Positions 45,241 through 54,700 of a DNA stretch of 64,000 bases are shown one piece after another (positions within the stretch are counted from its first letter, which is position 1; every line of letters begins with the position of its first letter). Location of the stretch: contig WSUB01000054.1 in assembly GCA_019633425.1 (NCBI GenBank), positions 170,127 to 234,126 on the forward strand, read 5' to 3'. Source of the stretch: Tulasnella sp. 424 (Eukaryota > Basidiomycota > Agaricomycetes > Cantharellales > Tulasnellaceae). Position numbers and translations under genes: made by a program. The notes beneath the pieces were generated by a model, which made no database searches, was not told the origin of the DNA, and was given only the letters and a program-made list of their open reading frames with translations.

Positions 45241-48200
45241 AGCGAAGCCGAGATGATTGGCATTGAGGCTGAGCAGTGGGCGCGTTTGGGAATTGTTGAT
45301 GGAAGTCGTGGATCATACCGGGAGCGTGTTCGAGGTTCTCCACATTCTCCCAAGTGTTGTTCTCATCGCTGAACCCTTTCCACTTGACAAGATATTGAAG
45401 TCGTCGATATCGCAATCGAGAGTTAAGGATTTTCTCTACTTCCCATTCCTCTTGTTCGTCGACTACCACCGGTGGGGGTGGGATCTGCGTTCGTCCTGGA
45501 ATAGTATCGGCAACGTGTGGCATAAGGAGATTGACATGGAACACCGGGTGAATCTTCATTGTGAGAGGTAGCGTGAGTTTGTAGGCGTGCGATGAGATTT
45601 TGGCTTCGATAGTGAACGGTCCTAATCTTCTTGCTGCTAGTTTAGTTGAAGGCCGGTCTGTACTGATGTTTTTTGCTTCCAGCCATACTTTGTCTCCTAC
45701 AGCATAGTCGGGTTCTTGCTGTCGATGTCGATCGTAGAACTCCTTCTGTTTTTCCTGTGCCAGTTTCATCGCTGCTTGTACTTCTTCCTGCACCATGTAG
45801 ATCTGCTCGAGTCTTTCCTTGGCAGACGGATTTGCTTGCGCTCCTGATGGCATATTGGTGAACATCGGATTGTACCCTCTTGTTACCATAAATGGCGTTT
45901 CACCGGTGGACGAGTGCGTTGTGTTGTTGTACGAGAATTCTGCAAATGGTAGTAACTCATCCCAATCGTCTTGTCGGTGGTTGCAATAGATCCGTAAAAA
46001 CCCTTCAATGTTCTGGTTGATCCTTTCCGTCTGTCCGTCAGTCTGAGGATGGTATGCTGTGGAGAAGGTTGGTTTGATACCAAGTCCGTTGTACAGCGCT
46101 CTGAGGAACGGGGCATTGAACTGGGGGCCCCTATCGGAGATGGTTCGAGCGGGTAGGCTGTGGTACCTCCAGACATTCGTGATGAACAGTTCGGACGTCT
46201 TTTGTGCATCGAGTCCCAACTCCTGCATGGCGATGAAATGAGCTTCCTTTGATAATCGATCTACTACTGCCAGTATTGTGTCATTGCCATTCTTGGTCGT
46301 TGGAAGTTTGGTGATAAAGTCATACGACACGTCTTGCCAAGGTCCTTTGGGAATTGGCAATGGTTTCAGCAGGCCGGTGGGCTTCGAGTAGTGTGGCTTG
46401 TTTCGTTGGCACGTATCGCAGGCTTCGACGTATCGATTGACATAGGCTTTCATCGATGGCCAGAAGTACCCTCTCGACAGTAGTTCTAATGTCTTGGCTT
46501 GTCCTGGGTGTCCTGCTATGATGGCGTCGTGATACAGTTGCAGCAGGGATCTTTTGATGTCTTCGTCGTTAGGGACGTAGATTCTTTCCTTGTATCGCAG
46601 TAGTCCCTCTTTCTTCGACCATCCTGCCATGTCTTTACGTACGTTTGCTGGGGCGGAGTCCGGATCGGCGTTCAGGTATGCTAGCACTGCTTTGATTGTC
46701 GGGTCTTCTTCTAGTTTTGACTCAATCATCTGTACTATCCGCTCGTCGGTTTCCAATTGTACATCCTCTTCGTTCTCATTTGCATCAACTTCTACGAATC
46801 TCGACGGTGGTAGGAACGTCAGAGGCGTTTCTTCTGCCCCCCCTTCAGGTCGGTGATCCGGACGACGTGACAAAGCATCTGGTTTCCCTGATTTAACTCC
46901 TGGTCGGTATTCTATTTCGAAGTCGTAGTCGGCAAGTTCCTGTAACCATCGATGTTGTCGGGCGTTGAGTGTTTGCGATTTCATGAACCATTGCAGATTC
47001 TTGTGATCTGTTTTGATTCGTGTCTTGTGCTTAGCGCCCTTGAGGTAGTGCTGCCAATATTTGAGGGCTCTGACTATAGCCAGCATTTCTTTGTCGTAGA
47101 CGTCGTAGTTTGCTTCGGCCAGAGTAAATGACTTTGACATGAAGGCGTTTGGGTGTAGTCTGCCATCTTCGGCCTTTTGGGACAGTATTGCTCTGTATGC
47201 GTATCCTGAAGCGTCCGTTTCCAACGTCGATGGCTCTCCTGGGTTGTGGTGTTGTATTACTGGTGCTGTCGTAAATCGTTCTTTTAGGGTTTCAAAGGCT
47301 TTTGTACACTCGCTCGTCCAGTTCCATTTAACATCTTTTCTGAGCAGGTTCGTGATTGGGGCTGCGATGCTTGAAAACCCTTCGATGAATCGTCGATAGA
47401 AATTGGCAAACCCGAGGAATGTTTGGATATCCTTGATGTTGGTCGGCGTTGGCCATTCTTTGATAGCTTCTACCTTGTACTTGTCCATCGAGATTCCCTC
47501 TTTACTGACCCATAATCCCAGGTACTCCGTTTCAGTTATGAAGAACTTGCACTTCTTGGCGTTACACCGAAGGTTATTTTCCCTGAAGCGTTTTAGGACT
47601 TCTCTGGTGATCTGGACGTTTTCCTCCCTGGTTCTTGTTGCCGGCATTGTATCATCGAGGTAGTTGAGGACGGCTGAGTCGAGGAGGTCATGGAGGATAT
47701 GATTTATGAATCGTTGGAATATAGCCGGTGCGTTGCAGAGTTCGAACGGCATCACGGTCCATTCGAACAGGCCAAATCGTGTCCGGAACGCTGTTTTCCA
47801 TTCGTCTCCTTTCGCTATTCGAATAAGATGGTATCCGGATCTCAGATCGAGGTTGGTGAACCATTCTTTTCCTGCTAGTCGTTCGATCAACTCTGTGGCC
47901 AATGGGATTGGGTACCAATCGGGGATTGTGATCTCGTTTAGTTTCCGATAGTCTATTACCAATCTCTTCTTCCCATCTTTCTTGCCAATGAAAAAGCATG
48001 CTGCTGCGATTGGCGAGTTGGATGGTTTGATGAATCCCTTCTGCGTCATTTCCGTCACCCACTTCTTCATATCCTCGTTGTCTTCAGCCGACCCTTGGTA
48101 CAATCCTGACGGTTTAGGTAGTTCTGCTCCGGGTTTGAGGTCTATCTTGCAATCGAATGGTCGATGCGGGGGCATTGCGTGATTGTCCTTCATTTCTTTG

Positions 48201-48868
48201 AATACGTCCAGGAATTCATGCAACTCTTTAGGCACGGCTTCTTCGATTGGGAGTTCTTTGGGGGCATGTTTGGAGGCGATTTTTGCCGATATGCTTGTTC
48301 CTGCGACTACTGGTGTGATGGGTCGTTGATCTGGCTGTCCGTTTGTTTTTCCAAAAACGTCGGCCGGTGTGTCAAGACAGTTTTGCGAACAATACACGTC
48401 ATCAAAAGTTACTCTCCGGGTTCTCCAGTCCACCTGTGGATTATGTCGGTACAGCCACGGAGCGCCTAGGATGATAGGGTGCTTTCCAATATTGGCGACA
48501 TCTAGTGTTATTTTTTCCGTGTGTGGTCCAATTTGTAGTTCGGCTTGTACTTCTTGATCGATCCTTCCTAATGGATGTCCATCGATGGCGACTGGTTGTA
48601 AAGGGAATTCTTTTGGTTTAGTGGGGATTTGGTTTTCTTCGACGAATCGGTTGCTGATAAATTCCGAAGTGGCTCCTGAGTCGATCATTGCTGTGGGGAA
48701 TGCTGTGACTTGTTCTGTTGTCATCTTTGCTGGTACAATCAGATGTGATGTGGGGTGCATATTCATACAATTTTCATAGTTCATATTTATCACATGATTA
48801 GTACCTATTAGATGACGAAGAACAGGAGCGCGGGATGGCACAGTCATCACACGCTGGGTAGAAAACCC
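45236..48868 (-). CDS. pol: Chromovirus pol polyprotein (protease, RT, RNase H, integrase, chromodomain), about 1200 aa
   Basis: A single open frame, read by -1 frameshift from gag near 48862-48868; an in-frame ATG at 48847 is the first possible independent start. Landmarks counted from codon 48850: protease DSGATSEF (about 57), RT with LDLRSGYHLI and YLDD (397-400), RNase H with TDAS (545) and TDHKNL, integrase with the HHCC region (HPGQ...CDTCQ), DRLSKEAHF, ISDRGPQF and TDGQTERINQ. The C-terminal chromodomain is YLVKWKGFSDENNTWE (about 1133-1188). Two oddities: FEL where FGL is usual near the RT fingers, and GYAYRAIL where GYAIGAIL is usual. Otherwise intact. Confidence 0.93.
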   Translation of the reverse strand, partial: GFSTQRVMTVPSRAPVLRHLIGTNHVINMNYENCMNMHPTSHLIVPAKMTTEQVTAFPTAMIDSGATSEFISNRFVEENQIPTKPKEFPLQPVAIDGHPLGRIDQEVQAELQIGPHTEKITLDVANIGKHPIILGAPWLYRHNPQVDWRTRRVTFDDVYCSQNCLDTPADVFGKTNGQPDQRPITPVVAGTSISAKIASKHAPKELPIEEAVPKELHEFLDVFKEMKDNHAMPPHRPFDCKIDLKPGAELPKPSGLYQGSAEDNEDMKKWVTEMTQKGFIKPSNSPIAAACFFIGKKDGKKRLVIDYRKLNEITIPDWYPIPLATELIERLAGKEWFTNLDLRSGYHLIRIAKGDEWKTAFRTRFGLFEWTVMPFELCNAPAIFQRFINHILHDLLDSAVLNYLDDTMPATRTREENVQITREVLKRFRENNLRCNAKKCKFFITETEYLGLWVSKEGISMDKYKVEAIKEWPTPTNIKDIQTFLGFANFYRRFIEGFSSIAAPITNLLRKDVKWNWTSECTKAFETLKERFTTAPVIQHHNPGEPSTLETDASGYAYRAILSQKAEDGRLHPNAFMSKSFTLAEANYDVYDKEMLAIVRALKYWQHYLKGAKHKTRIKTDHKNLQWFMKSQTLNARQHRWLQELADYDFEIEYRPGVKSGKPDALSRRPDHRPEGGAEETPLTFLPPSRFVEVDANENEEDVQLETDERIVQMIESKLEEDPTIKAVLAYLNADPDSAPANVRKDMAGWSKKEGLLRYKERIYVPNDEDIKRSLLQLYHDAIIAGHPGQAKTLELLSRGYFWPSMKAYVNRYVEACDTCQRNKPHYSKPTGLLKPLPIPKGPWQDVSYDFITKLPTTKNGNDTILAVVDRLSKEAHFIAMQELGLDAQKTSELFITNVWRYHSLPARTISDRGPQFNAPFLRALYNGLGIKPTFSTAYHPQTDGQTERINQNIEGFLRIYCNHRQDDWDELLPFAEFSYNNTTHSSTGETPFMVTRGYNPMFTNMPSGAQANPSAKERLEQIYMVQEEVQAAMKLAQEKQKEFYDRHRQQEPDYAVGDKVWLEAKNISTDRPSTKLAARRLGPFTIEAKISSHAYKLTLPLTMKIHPVFHVNLLMPHVADTIPGRTQIPPPPVVVDEQEEWEVEKILNSRLRYRRLQYLVKWKGFSDENNTWENVENLEHAPGMIHDFHQQFPNAPTAQPQCQSSRLRS
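48847..48868 (-). promoter_or_regulatory. -1 ribosomal frameshift site GGGTTTT and overlapping stop/start TGATG
   Basis: Read in the gag frame (CTG GGT TTT CTA CCC AGC GTG TGA), the heptamer G GGT TTT (48868-48862) is a canonical X XXY YYZ slippery site 13 codon bases before the gag stop. The -1 frame from there is the pol frame with no stop between. CTGGGT and ACCCAG can pair around it. The gag stop also overlaps an ATG of the pol frame (TGATG), so reinitiation is the alternative. Confidence 0.8.
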
Positions 48869-50209
48869 AGTTGCGCGAGAGGACTGAATGGGTTGTTTGA
48901 TTGGAACCGTGGAGTTGTGGTGGAGTCAGGATTAGGGATCGGATTCGGTGGGCTGGGAATCATGGTGGCGGCTATGGTGGTATCGACAATTCCTTGGCAT
49001 GGTCGCGGTGCAAGCCCGTGATCGCTCGCCCTATGTCCTGCTAATCCACAGTAATAGCATCTCCCTTCGGCCCGTTGTTTTGCTTTCTCTTCGGCCGACA
49101 CTGGTCCTCGCTTACTTGCATCAATCTGAATAGGGACTGGCGTTGCATGTTGGAAAGCGTTTGGTGCCTGTTGATTGGGATCAGCCCTGTAGACTTGTGG
49201 GACTGGGTTGGTGGTTGGTGGCGGTGGTTGTTGCAAGAAGGGGTTCGTTCTGGGTTGTGGGTGAGGAGGGGGACGATGCGAGGCTTTGTTATTTCTTTCT
49301 TGCTTTCGCTCCCAGATTCTTTCGTCCAGTCGAATGCTTAAGTTGATAAGAGTTTCGAGGCTGTTGGGCTTCAGGTGGTATACCAGTGCGTCTTTTACTT
49401 CATCCTTGAGTCCTCTTCGATAGTAGTGTATGAAGGTCCCCTCGTCCCAATCGATTTCCATTGTGATTCTTCTGAAGTCGGAGGCGTAGTGGGTTGCCAG
49501 TCCCTTCTGCCCTTTCGCGATTAGCACTTCCAACTCTCTGATGGCGGCTGCTTCTTTATCCGGGTCTCCAAAGGCTTTCACGAATTCTTCTTCGAACACA
49601 TGCCATCTCCTCGCTTCTCTCTTCTTCTGTTTTCCTAGTATATCGCATAGTATCGGACTGGCCCATGTTTTCGCTGTGTCGGTTAGGTACGAGATGGCAA
49701 AGACGATCTTCATTCTTTCGTCCTTGAACTCGTCGTTTTTGACCAGGAAGTACAGCTTGCAATCTTCGATGAAGTTGGTCGGCTCGTAACCCTTGTTTCT
49801 TTCCGTCGTACGTTTCCGGCTCCCGCACTTTGATCTTAGGCCTCTTGTTGGTAACCCCCATGGCCTCGAACGCTTTCATCGCCATCTGGATGTCGGGATC
49901 GTTTAGGTCTGGTGTGGCTCGTTGTCTCGGCAATTGTCTTGGTGGTGTCTTTGGAGTTTCAAGAGTGATGCCTTGTATTTCTTCTGCGACCGAGTCGACT
50001 GATGGTGCTCTCGAGTTCCGAATTTGTCCAAAGTTGGTGCTAAAGGGGAATCTTGGTGCAGGTTGTTGGACGATGGTTGGTTGTTGAAATAGGCCCGAAA
50101 GTTCTGGTACGGGGTTTTCAGGGTTGGCAGGGGGCTGTAGCGGGAGTGGTTCTTGGATAGGCTGCGGCACTTGATTTCCTTGGTTCCCTTCTCCTTGATG
50201 CTGGGACAT
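48847..50209 (-). pseudogene. gag: Chromovirus gag, one frameshift
   Basis: Starts MSQHQGEGNQ at 50209. The frame is lost between about 49800 and 49785 (after REPETYDGKK), where one base too many or too few moves the rest of the capsid region (from TNF/CKLYFLV to FVKAFGDPDKE) into another frame. That frame stays open to TGA at 48849-48847. A zinc knuckle is present as CYYCGLAGHRASDH, with His in place of the usual fourth Cys. Gag would form the particle and bind element RNA. The frameshift makes this copy dependent on Gag from elsewhere. Confidence 0.85.
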
Positions 50210-50544
50210 GGTTGTGCGACGATGAATAAATCGACAGGGAGGATTTGATAGGCTAGTCGCAACTGGATTTCGGTAGGCTGATAGGGTATTACAAGGAGTT
50301 TCTTTTCGGTTTTGACGTGGGCTGCTTCAAATATAGCGAGGAGTTTCTTGATTTCGAATTCGAAACGGGTTGATATATCAAGAACGAATTGTACGTTGAA
50401 TTCTTGTGCGGCTGCGATAAGAGTGTTGATTCTTGCTAATCTTCCTGTTCGCTTGATTTTCTGAGGTTGTCGAATGGTGTGGTTTTCTTGGGTTGCTGGA
50501 AAGGCTTCTTCGTAATCGATGAGTTCTGTCTGGTACTTGGGCAT
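50210..50544 (-). other. Open leader frame between primer site and gag
   Basis: From ATG 50544 (MPKYQTELIDYEEAF) a frame different from gag is open through the leader and overlaps the 5' part of gag. Composition is protein-like (EFEIKKLLAIFEAAHVKTEK) but no domain is recognised. It may be a remnant N-terminal gag extension, an extra small ORF, or chance. Confidence 0.3.
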
Positions 50545-50572
50545 ACAGAGAGCGAGTCGCCTGTTTAGGGAG

Positions 50573-50581
50573 ATTCCGCCT
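50573..50581 (-). promoter_or_regulatory. Self-complementary primer-binding site (Tf1/sushi type)
   Basis: Two bases after the 5' LTR the minus strand reads AGGCGGAAT. Its exact complement ATTCCGCCT occurs in the LTR (50696-50688), about 30-36 nt downstream of a TATA-like box (TATATTAG, 50732-50725), where the transcript is expected to start. No TGG tRNA-type primer site is present. This fits self-priming by the RNA's own 5' end. Confidence 0.7.
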
Positions 50582-50583
50582 AA

Positions 50584-50920
50584 TGTCAGAGTCGAGGTCG
50601 ATATCAAGGATTCAGGCAAGGCGCTTCGAGGTCAATGATCAAGAGTCAAGAGGTAGAAGAGATGCTGATACTAGAATAGTAGACAAGAGGCGGAATGAGG
50701 AACAGACCTCCTCATTCCGTCGAACTAATATAGTAACAAGAGTGGAGGTTTATGACTAATGATCGTGTACGAACATGAGGCGCTGACTGAGAAACATGAG
50801 GCGCTGACAGAGGAACATGAGGCGCTGACTGAGGAACATGAGGCGCTGACTGAGGAAGGAACGACGCGTCATCCAAGGAGCGGAGGCAACGCGTCAGGAT
50901 GTGAGGACGGGGTCATCACA
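50584..50920 (-). repeat. 5' LTR of the chromovirus, with TATA-like box
   Basis: 337 bp, partner of 44889-45225. In element orientation: U3 with four 21-bp repeats (50855-50772), TATATTAG at 50732-50725, and a predicted transcript start near 50696. Confidence 0.95.
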
Positions 50921-50925
50921 CAAAT

Positions 50926-51779
50926 CACTATTTTCAGTGGGTGAAAATGTTGATGAAAACGCTGGGAGGGGAATCACTTTTCTCTGGAGGTGCAAAATAA
51001 TTGTGAAAATTTGGACCATTTTCACCAGAGGAAAATAATGCACAATTTTCCATCCTGTGGAAAATCCTGGTGAAAACCCATAACATTTTCCCTCCCTCCG
51101 AAAATGATCAGGAAAACAACTAGTAGTTTTCAGCTTGTCCTGAGAATAACAATGACAAGTGTGAGACAGTGGAACATAGCCACAATTTTCATTTGGATAT
51201 TTTACCTGCAAGGTAAATTTTGCAAGTTTTTTTACTGATGAGGAAGCATTTGGATTATGGGGGCTGCTGTCAGATACAGGGTTTTCTTGCCAGAGTCACC
51301 ATTTATGTATACCCAGCAATTATCTGCAGAATCTTGTTCAATGCAGCCGGGGATCTCACTACTATACATGGATTTCCAAGATGAGTCCAACTTTTAGCAG
51401 CCAATATATTGTGAAGCTACACATTGGCCAATGCACACGTCACTTTGTAGACCCAGGTTTCAAGTACAAGGGCAGAATGACATGGGCATGCATTTAGGCA
51501 AAAACCAACTACAGGTTTAATGCAGCAGAGACATCAAAGAAAAACACCTGGCTACCAGAAGCAAACACAAGTGTGTTATGTGAAAACAATAATTCGGGGA
51601 AGGCGTCAGTCCAGTACTGTGGAGGAAACCAAAAGAGTCTCCTGGAAAAATACGTCACCCATTGCCCATGTGGCTGGAGAGAGATTGGGGCCAAAGGTGA
51701 TAAGGAGTGTTTGTAGGTAGTATGTTCTGTGAAGAGTGGGGGTTAGCCAATTGGAAGAATGGGGTGTTCAGAGTATTTA
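50926..51779. other. Older repeat sequence between chromovirus and NLR
   Basis: T/A-rich sequence with many tgaaaat/attttc pieces (50935-51160), then a segment (51265-51350) like 39205-39300. No gene. It was continuous with 44883 before the chromovirus inserted. Confidence 0.5.
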
Positions 51780-54700
51780 CTAGATACCTTTAGTATGGGG
51801 AAAGGGTGTGAGATTGAGAGAGACATCAATGAAAGAAGATGGGTCTTCAGAAGGTTCAAGAGATTTCGTGATTTCAGCTTGTGTCTCAACAGTCCAAATG
51901 CGCTTTACTCCATTCCATGAATTAGAAATGATAAATTTGCCAGATGAGGAGAAGAAAATGCTTGAGATGGCATAATTATGGGCCCCAAGAGGCACTCCTG
52001 GAGTTATAGCATAGGCAGGATTGTCATGACCCTTGAGGGGCTCTCCAATTGGCGCCCCAGTCTTGGTATCCCACAGCTGTATTGTATTGTCCCAAGATCC
52101 AGAAGCAAGGACCCTGCCATTGGGGGAGAAGGAGATGCTTTGGACAGGATTGTCATGACCTCTGAGGGGCTCTCCCATTGGTGCCCCAGTCTCAGCATCC
52201 CACAGTCGAATTGTCTTGTCCAAAGATCCAGAAGCAAGGACCTTGCCATTGGGGGAGAAAGAGATGCTCAAGACATCATTGTCATGACCTCTGAGGGGCT
52301 GTCCAATTGGTGCCCCAGTCTCGACATCCCACAGTCGAATTGTCTTGTCCCAAGATCCAGAAGCAAGGATCTTGCCATTGGGGGAGAAGGAGATGCTCTG
52401 GATAGCTCTGCCATGACCTCTGAGGGGCTCCCCAATTGGTACCCCAGTCTTGACATCCCATAGTCGAATTGTTTTGTCCCAAGATACAGAAGCAAGGACC
52501 CAGCCATTGGGGGAGAAGGAGATGCTCATGACCTTATCATCATGACCTCTGAGGGGCTCCCCAACTGGTGCCTCATCATGACCTCTAAGGGGCTCTCCAG
52601 TTGGTGCCTCAGCCTTGGCATCCCAGAGTTTAATTGTCTTGTCCAGAGATCCAGAAGCAAGGACCTTGCCATTGGGGGAAAAGGAGATACACAAAACTTC
52701 GTCATCATGACCTCTGAGGAGCTCTCCAATTGGTGTGCCAGTCTCAGCATCCCACAGTTGAATTGTCTTATCCAAAGATCCAGAAGCAAGGACCTTGCCA
52801 TTGGGGGAAAAAGAGATGCTCAGGACAGGACCATCATGACCTCTGAGGGGCTCTCCAATTGCTGCCCCAGTCTCAGCATCCCACATTTGAATTGTCTTGT
52901 CCAAAGATCCAGAAGCAAGGACCTTGCCATTGGGGGAGAAAGAGACACTCCGGACTTCATCCTGATGACCTCTGAGGGGCTGCCCAATTGGCATGCCAGT
53001 CTCAGCATCCCACAGTCGAATTGTATTGTCCCAAGATCCAGAAGCAAGGACCCTGCCATTGGGGGAGAAGGAGATGCTCTGGACAGCATCACAATGACCT
53101 CTGAGGGGTTCTCCAATTGCTTCCCCGGTCTCAGCATCCCACAATCGAATCGTCTTGTCATCAGCTCCAGAAGCAAGGACCTTGCCATTGGGGGAGAAGG
53201 AGATGCTCCGGACAGAATGGTCATGACCAATGAAGGTCTCTCCAATTGTTGCCCCAGTCTCAACATCCCACAGTTGAACTGTATTGTCCCAAGATCCAGA
53301 AGCAAGGACCTTGCCATTGGGGGAGAAGGAGATGCTCTGGACAGCATCATAATGACCTCTGAGGGGCTCTCCAATTGCTGCCCCAGTCTCAGCATCCCAC
53401 AGCTGAATGGTATTCTCCATTGATCCAGATGCAATCATCTCTCCGTTTGGTGAGAAAGTGATGACCATCACCTCTAACCCGGTATGTTTGCTCCAGAGAG
53501 TCCTGGATGGCCATGTCATGCTGTGTTGACCATTCATGGCACGAATTGTTGCAAAGGTACTGTAGTATTCCCAGAGTTTTGTCTTCTGTGGGCAGAACGG
53601 CAATGCTGAAGCATAGATGTGGAGAGCACTAAATGCGATTGGCTCATGAAATGTGGTAATAAACCTCCGCACATCAGCCCACAGAGCTGTAATTGAAGGC
53701 TCAAATACATCGGGACGCTCCTATGTAGTGCTGTCAGTTGTTGCTCCCTGTTTGGTGCAGCTCAATGGTTTCACTCACCCGTAGCCATAAATGCATTTGT
53801 TTTGCAACTTTCATAGAGTCTCGAATCCCTCCAATCAAACTCATGACTTCCAGCCAACCGAGTAACTTCTTCTCACTGAAGAATTTGATATCGGCGGCCT
53901 TCCAACCACTGGGTGGCCCATCCGGTTGACTTGCCATCAGATGAGTTGACCAGGAATGGCAGCAATATCGAAGGCCCTCCCTTACATGGCGTCGTACTAG
54001 ATCCTGGACGTCCGGGTCCGAGTTTGCCTTTGATAGATCAGACAGGTGGCAAATATTGGTCTCCAAATCTCGCACCATTAACTGAAGGCATTTTGACGCA
54101 AGATAATGATGATCACGGGCGACGTCCACGGAGTATGGCTCCCCGCCGCATCGGTCCCTGTCAACCAACAGATCTCGTACTGATGTGTGCACGAGTCGGA
54201 TGGGGTCGGCGGATGAATGAGGAATATGAATCAACGATCCGAGGTCAACAAGAACGTCCTGGCGAAGATATCGAATGATGTTCTCCGGCGTTTTGTTTTT
54301 CAAGGCAGCGTGATCGCCGTAAATGAAAGCAAAGATTTCGAACGAGATGGGATAAGGCGCTACAACGAGAGTGCCCAACATCTGGAGGAAAAGGTCTCCC
54401 CTAGCAGGATACTCCTTTGCGTTTTTGAATGCCTTGGAGAGTATTTGCAAGTAAAGGCCATCCATCCCGTTACATACTGACGGCAACTCCAGGAGCTCCT
54501 GGAGTCGGTCCTGAGGCGATCCACCCATCATGTACTCGATCGCAGTGTGGGCCCATTGGAACAGACCTTGCGACATTTGTACGATTGATTGCAGATCGTT
54601 CTGAGGTGGCCAGTCTTCCTCGAGGTCGTACTCCTTCCGGACCCTCGAGAAACCGTGTTGGAGGAACTGAGTGATGTCACCATCCATGTTGGCTGCCGAG

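Larger units (their letters stand above)
44884..50925 (-). mobile_element. Nearly complete Ty3/gypsy chromovirus with CAAAT duplication
   Basis: LTRs at 44889-45225 and 50584-50920 (337 bp each) are flanked by caaat at 44884-44888 and 50921-50925. In element order (minus strand): 5' LTR, primer site, leader, gag, pol with protease, RT, RNase H, integrase and chromodomain, polypurine tract, 3' LTR. The LTRs differ at five sites, so insertion is fairly recent. It is inserted in older repeats between the transposase relic and the NLR. One frameshift in gag is the main visible lesion. Confidence 0.95.

Noticed and set aside
45064..45372. Plus-strand frame with EHEALTE repeats in the LTR
   Set aside because: It is the translation of 21-bp LTR repeats and runs into the antisense of pol; not a gene.
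52542..53423. Long plus-strand frame over the WD40 array
   Set aside because: Antisense shadow created by 129-bp coding repeats; no start context or family match.
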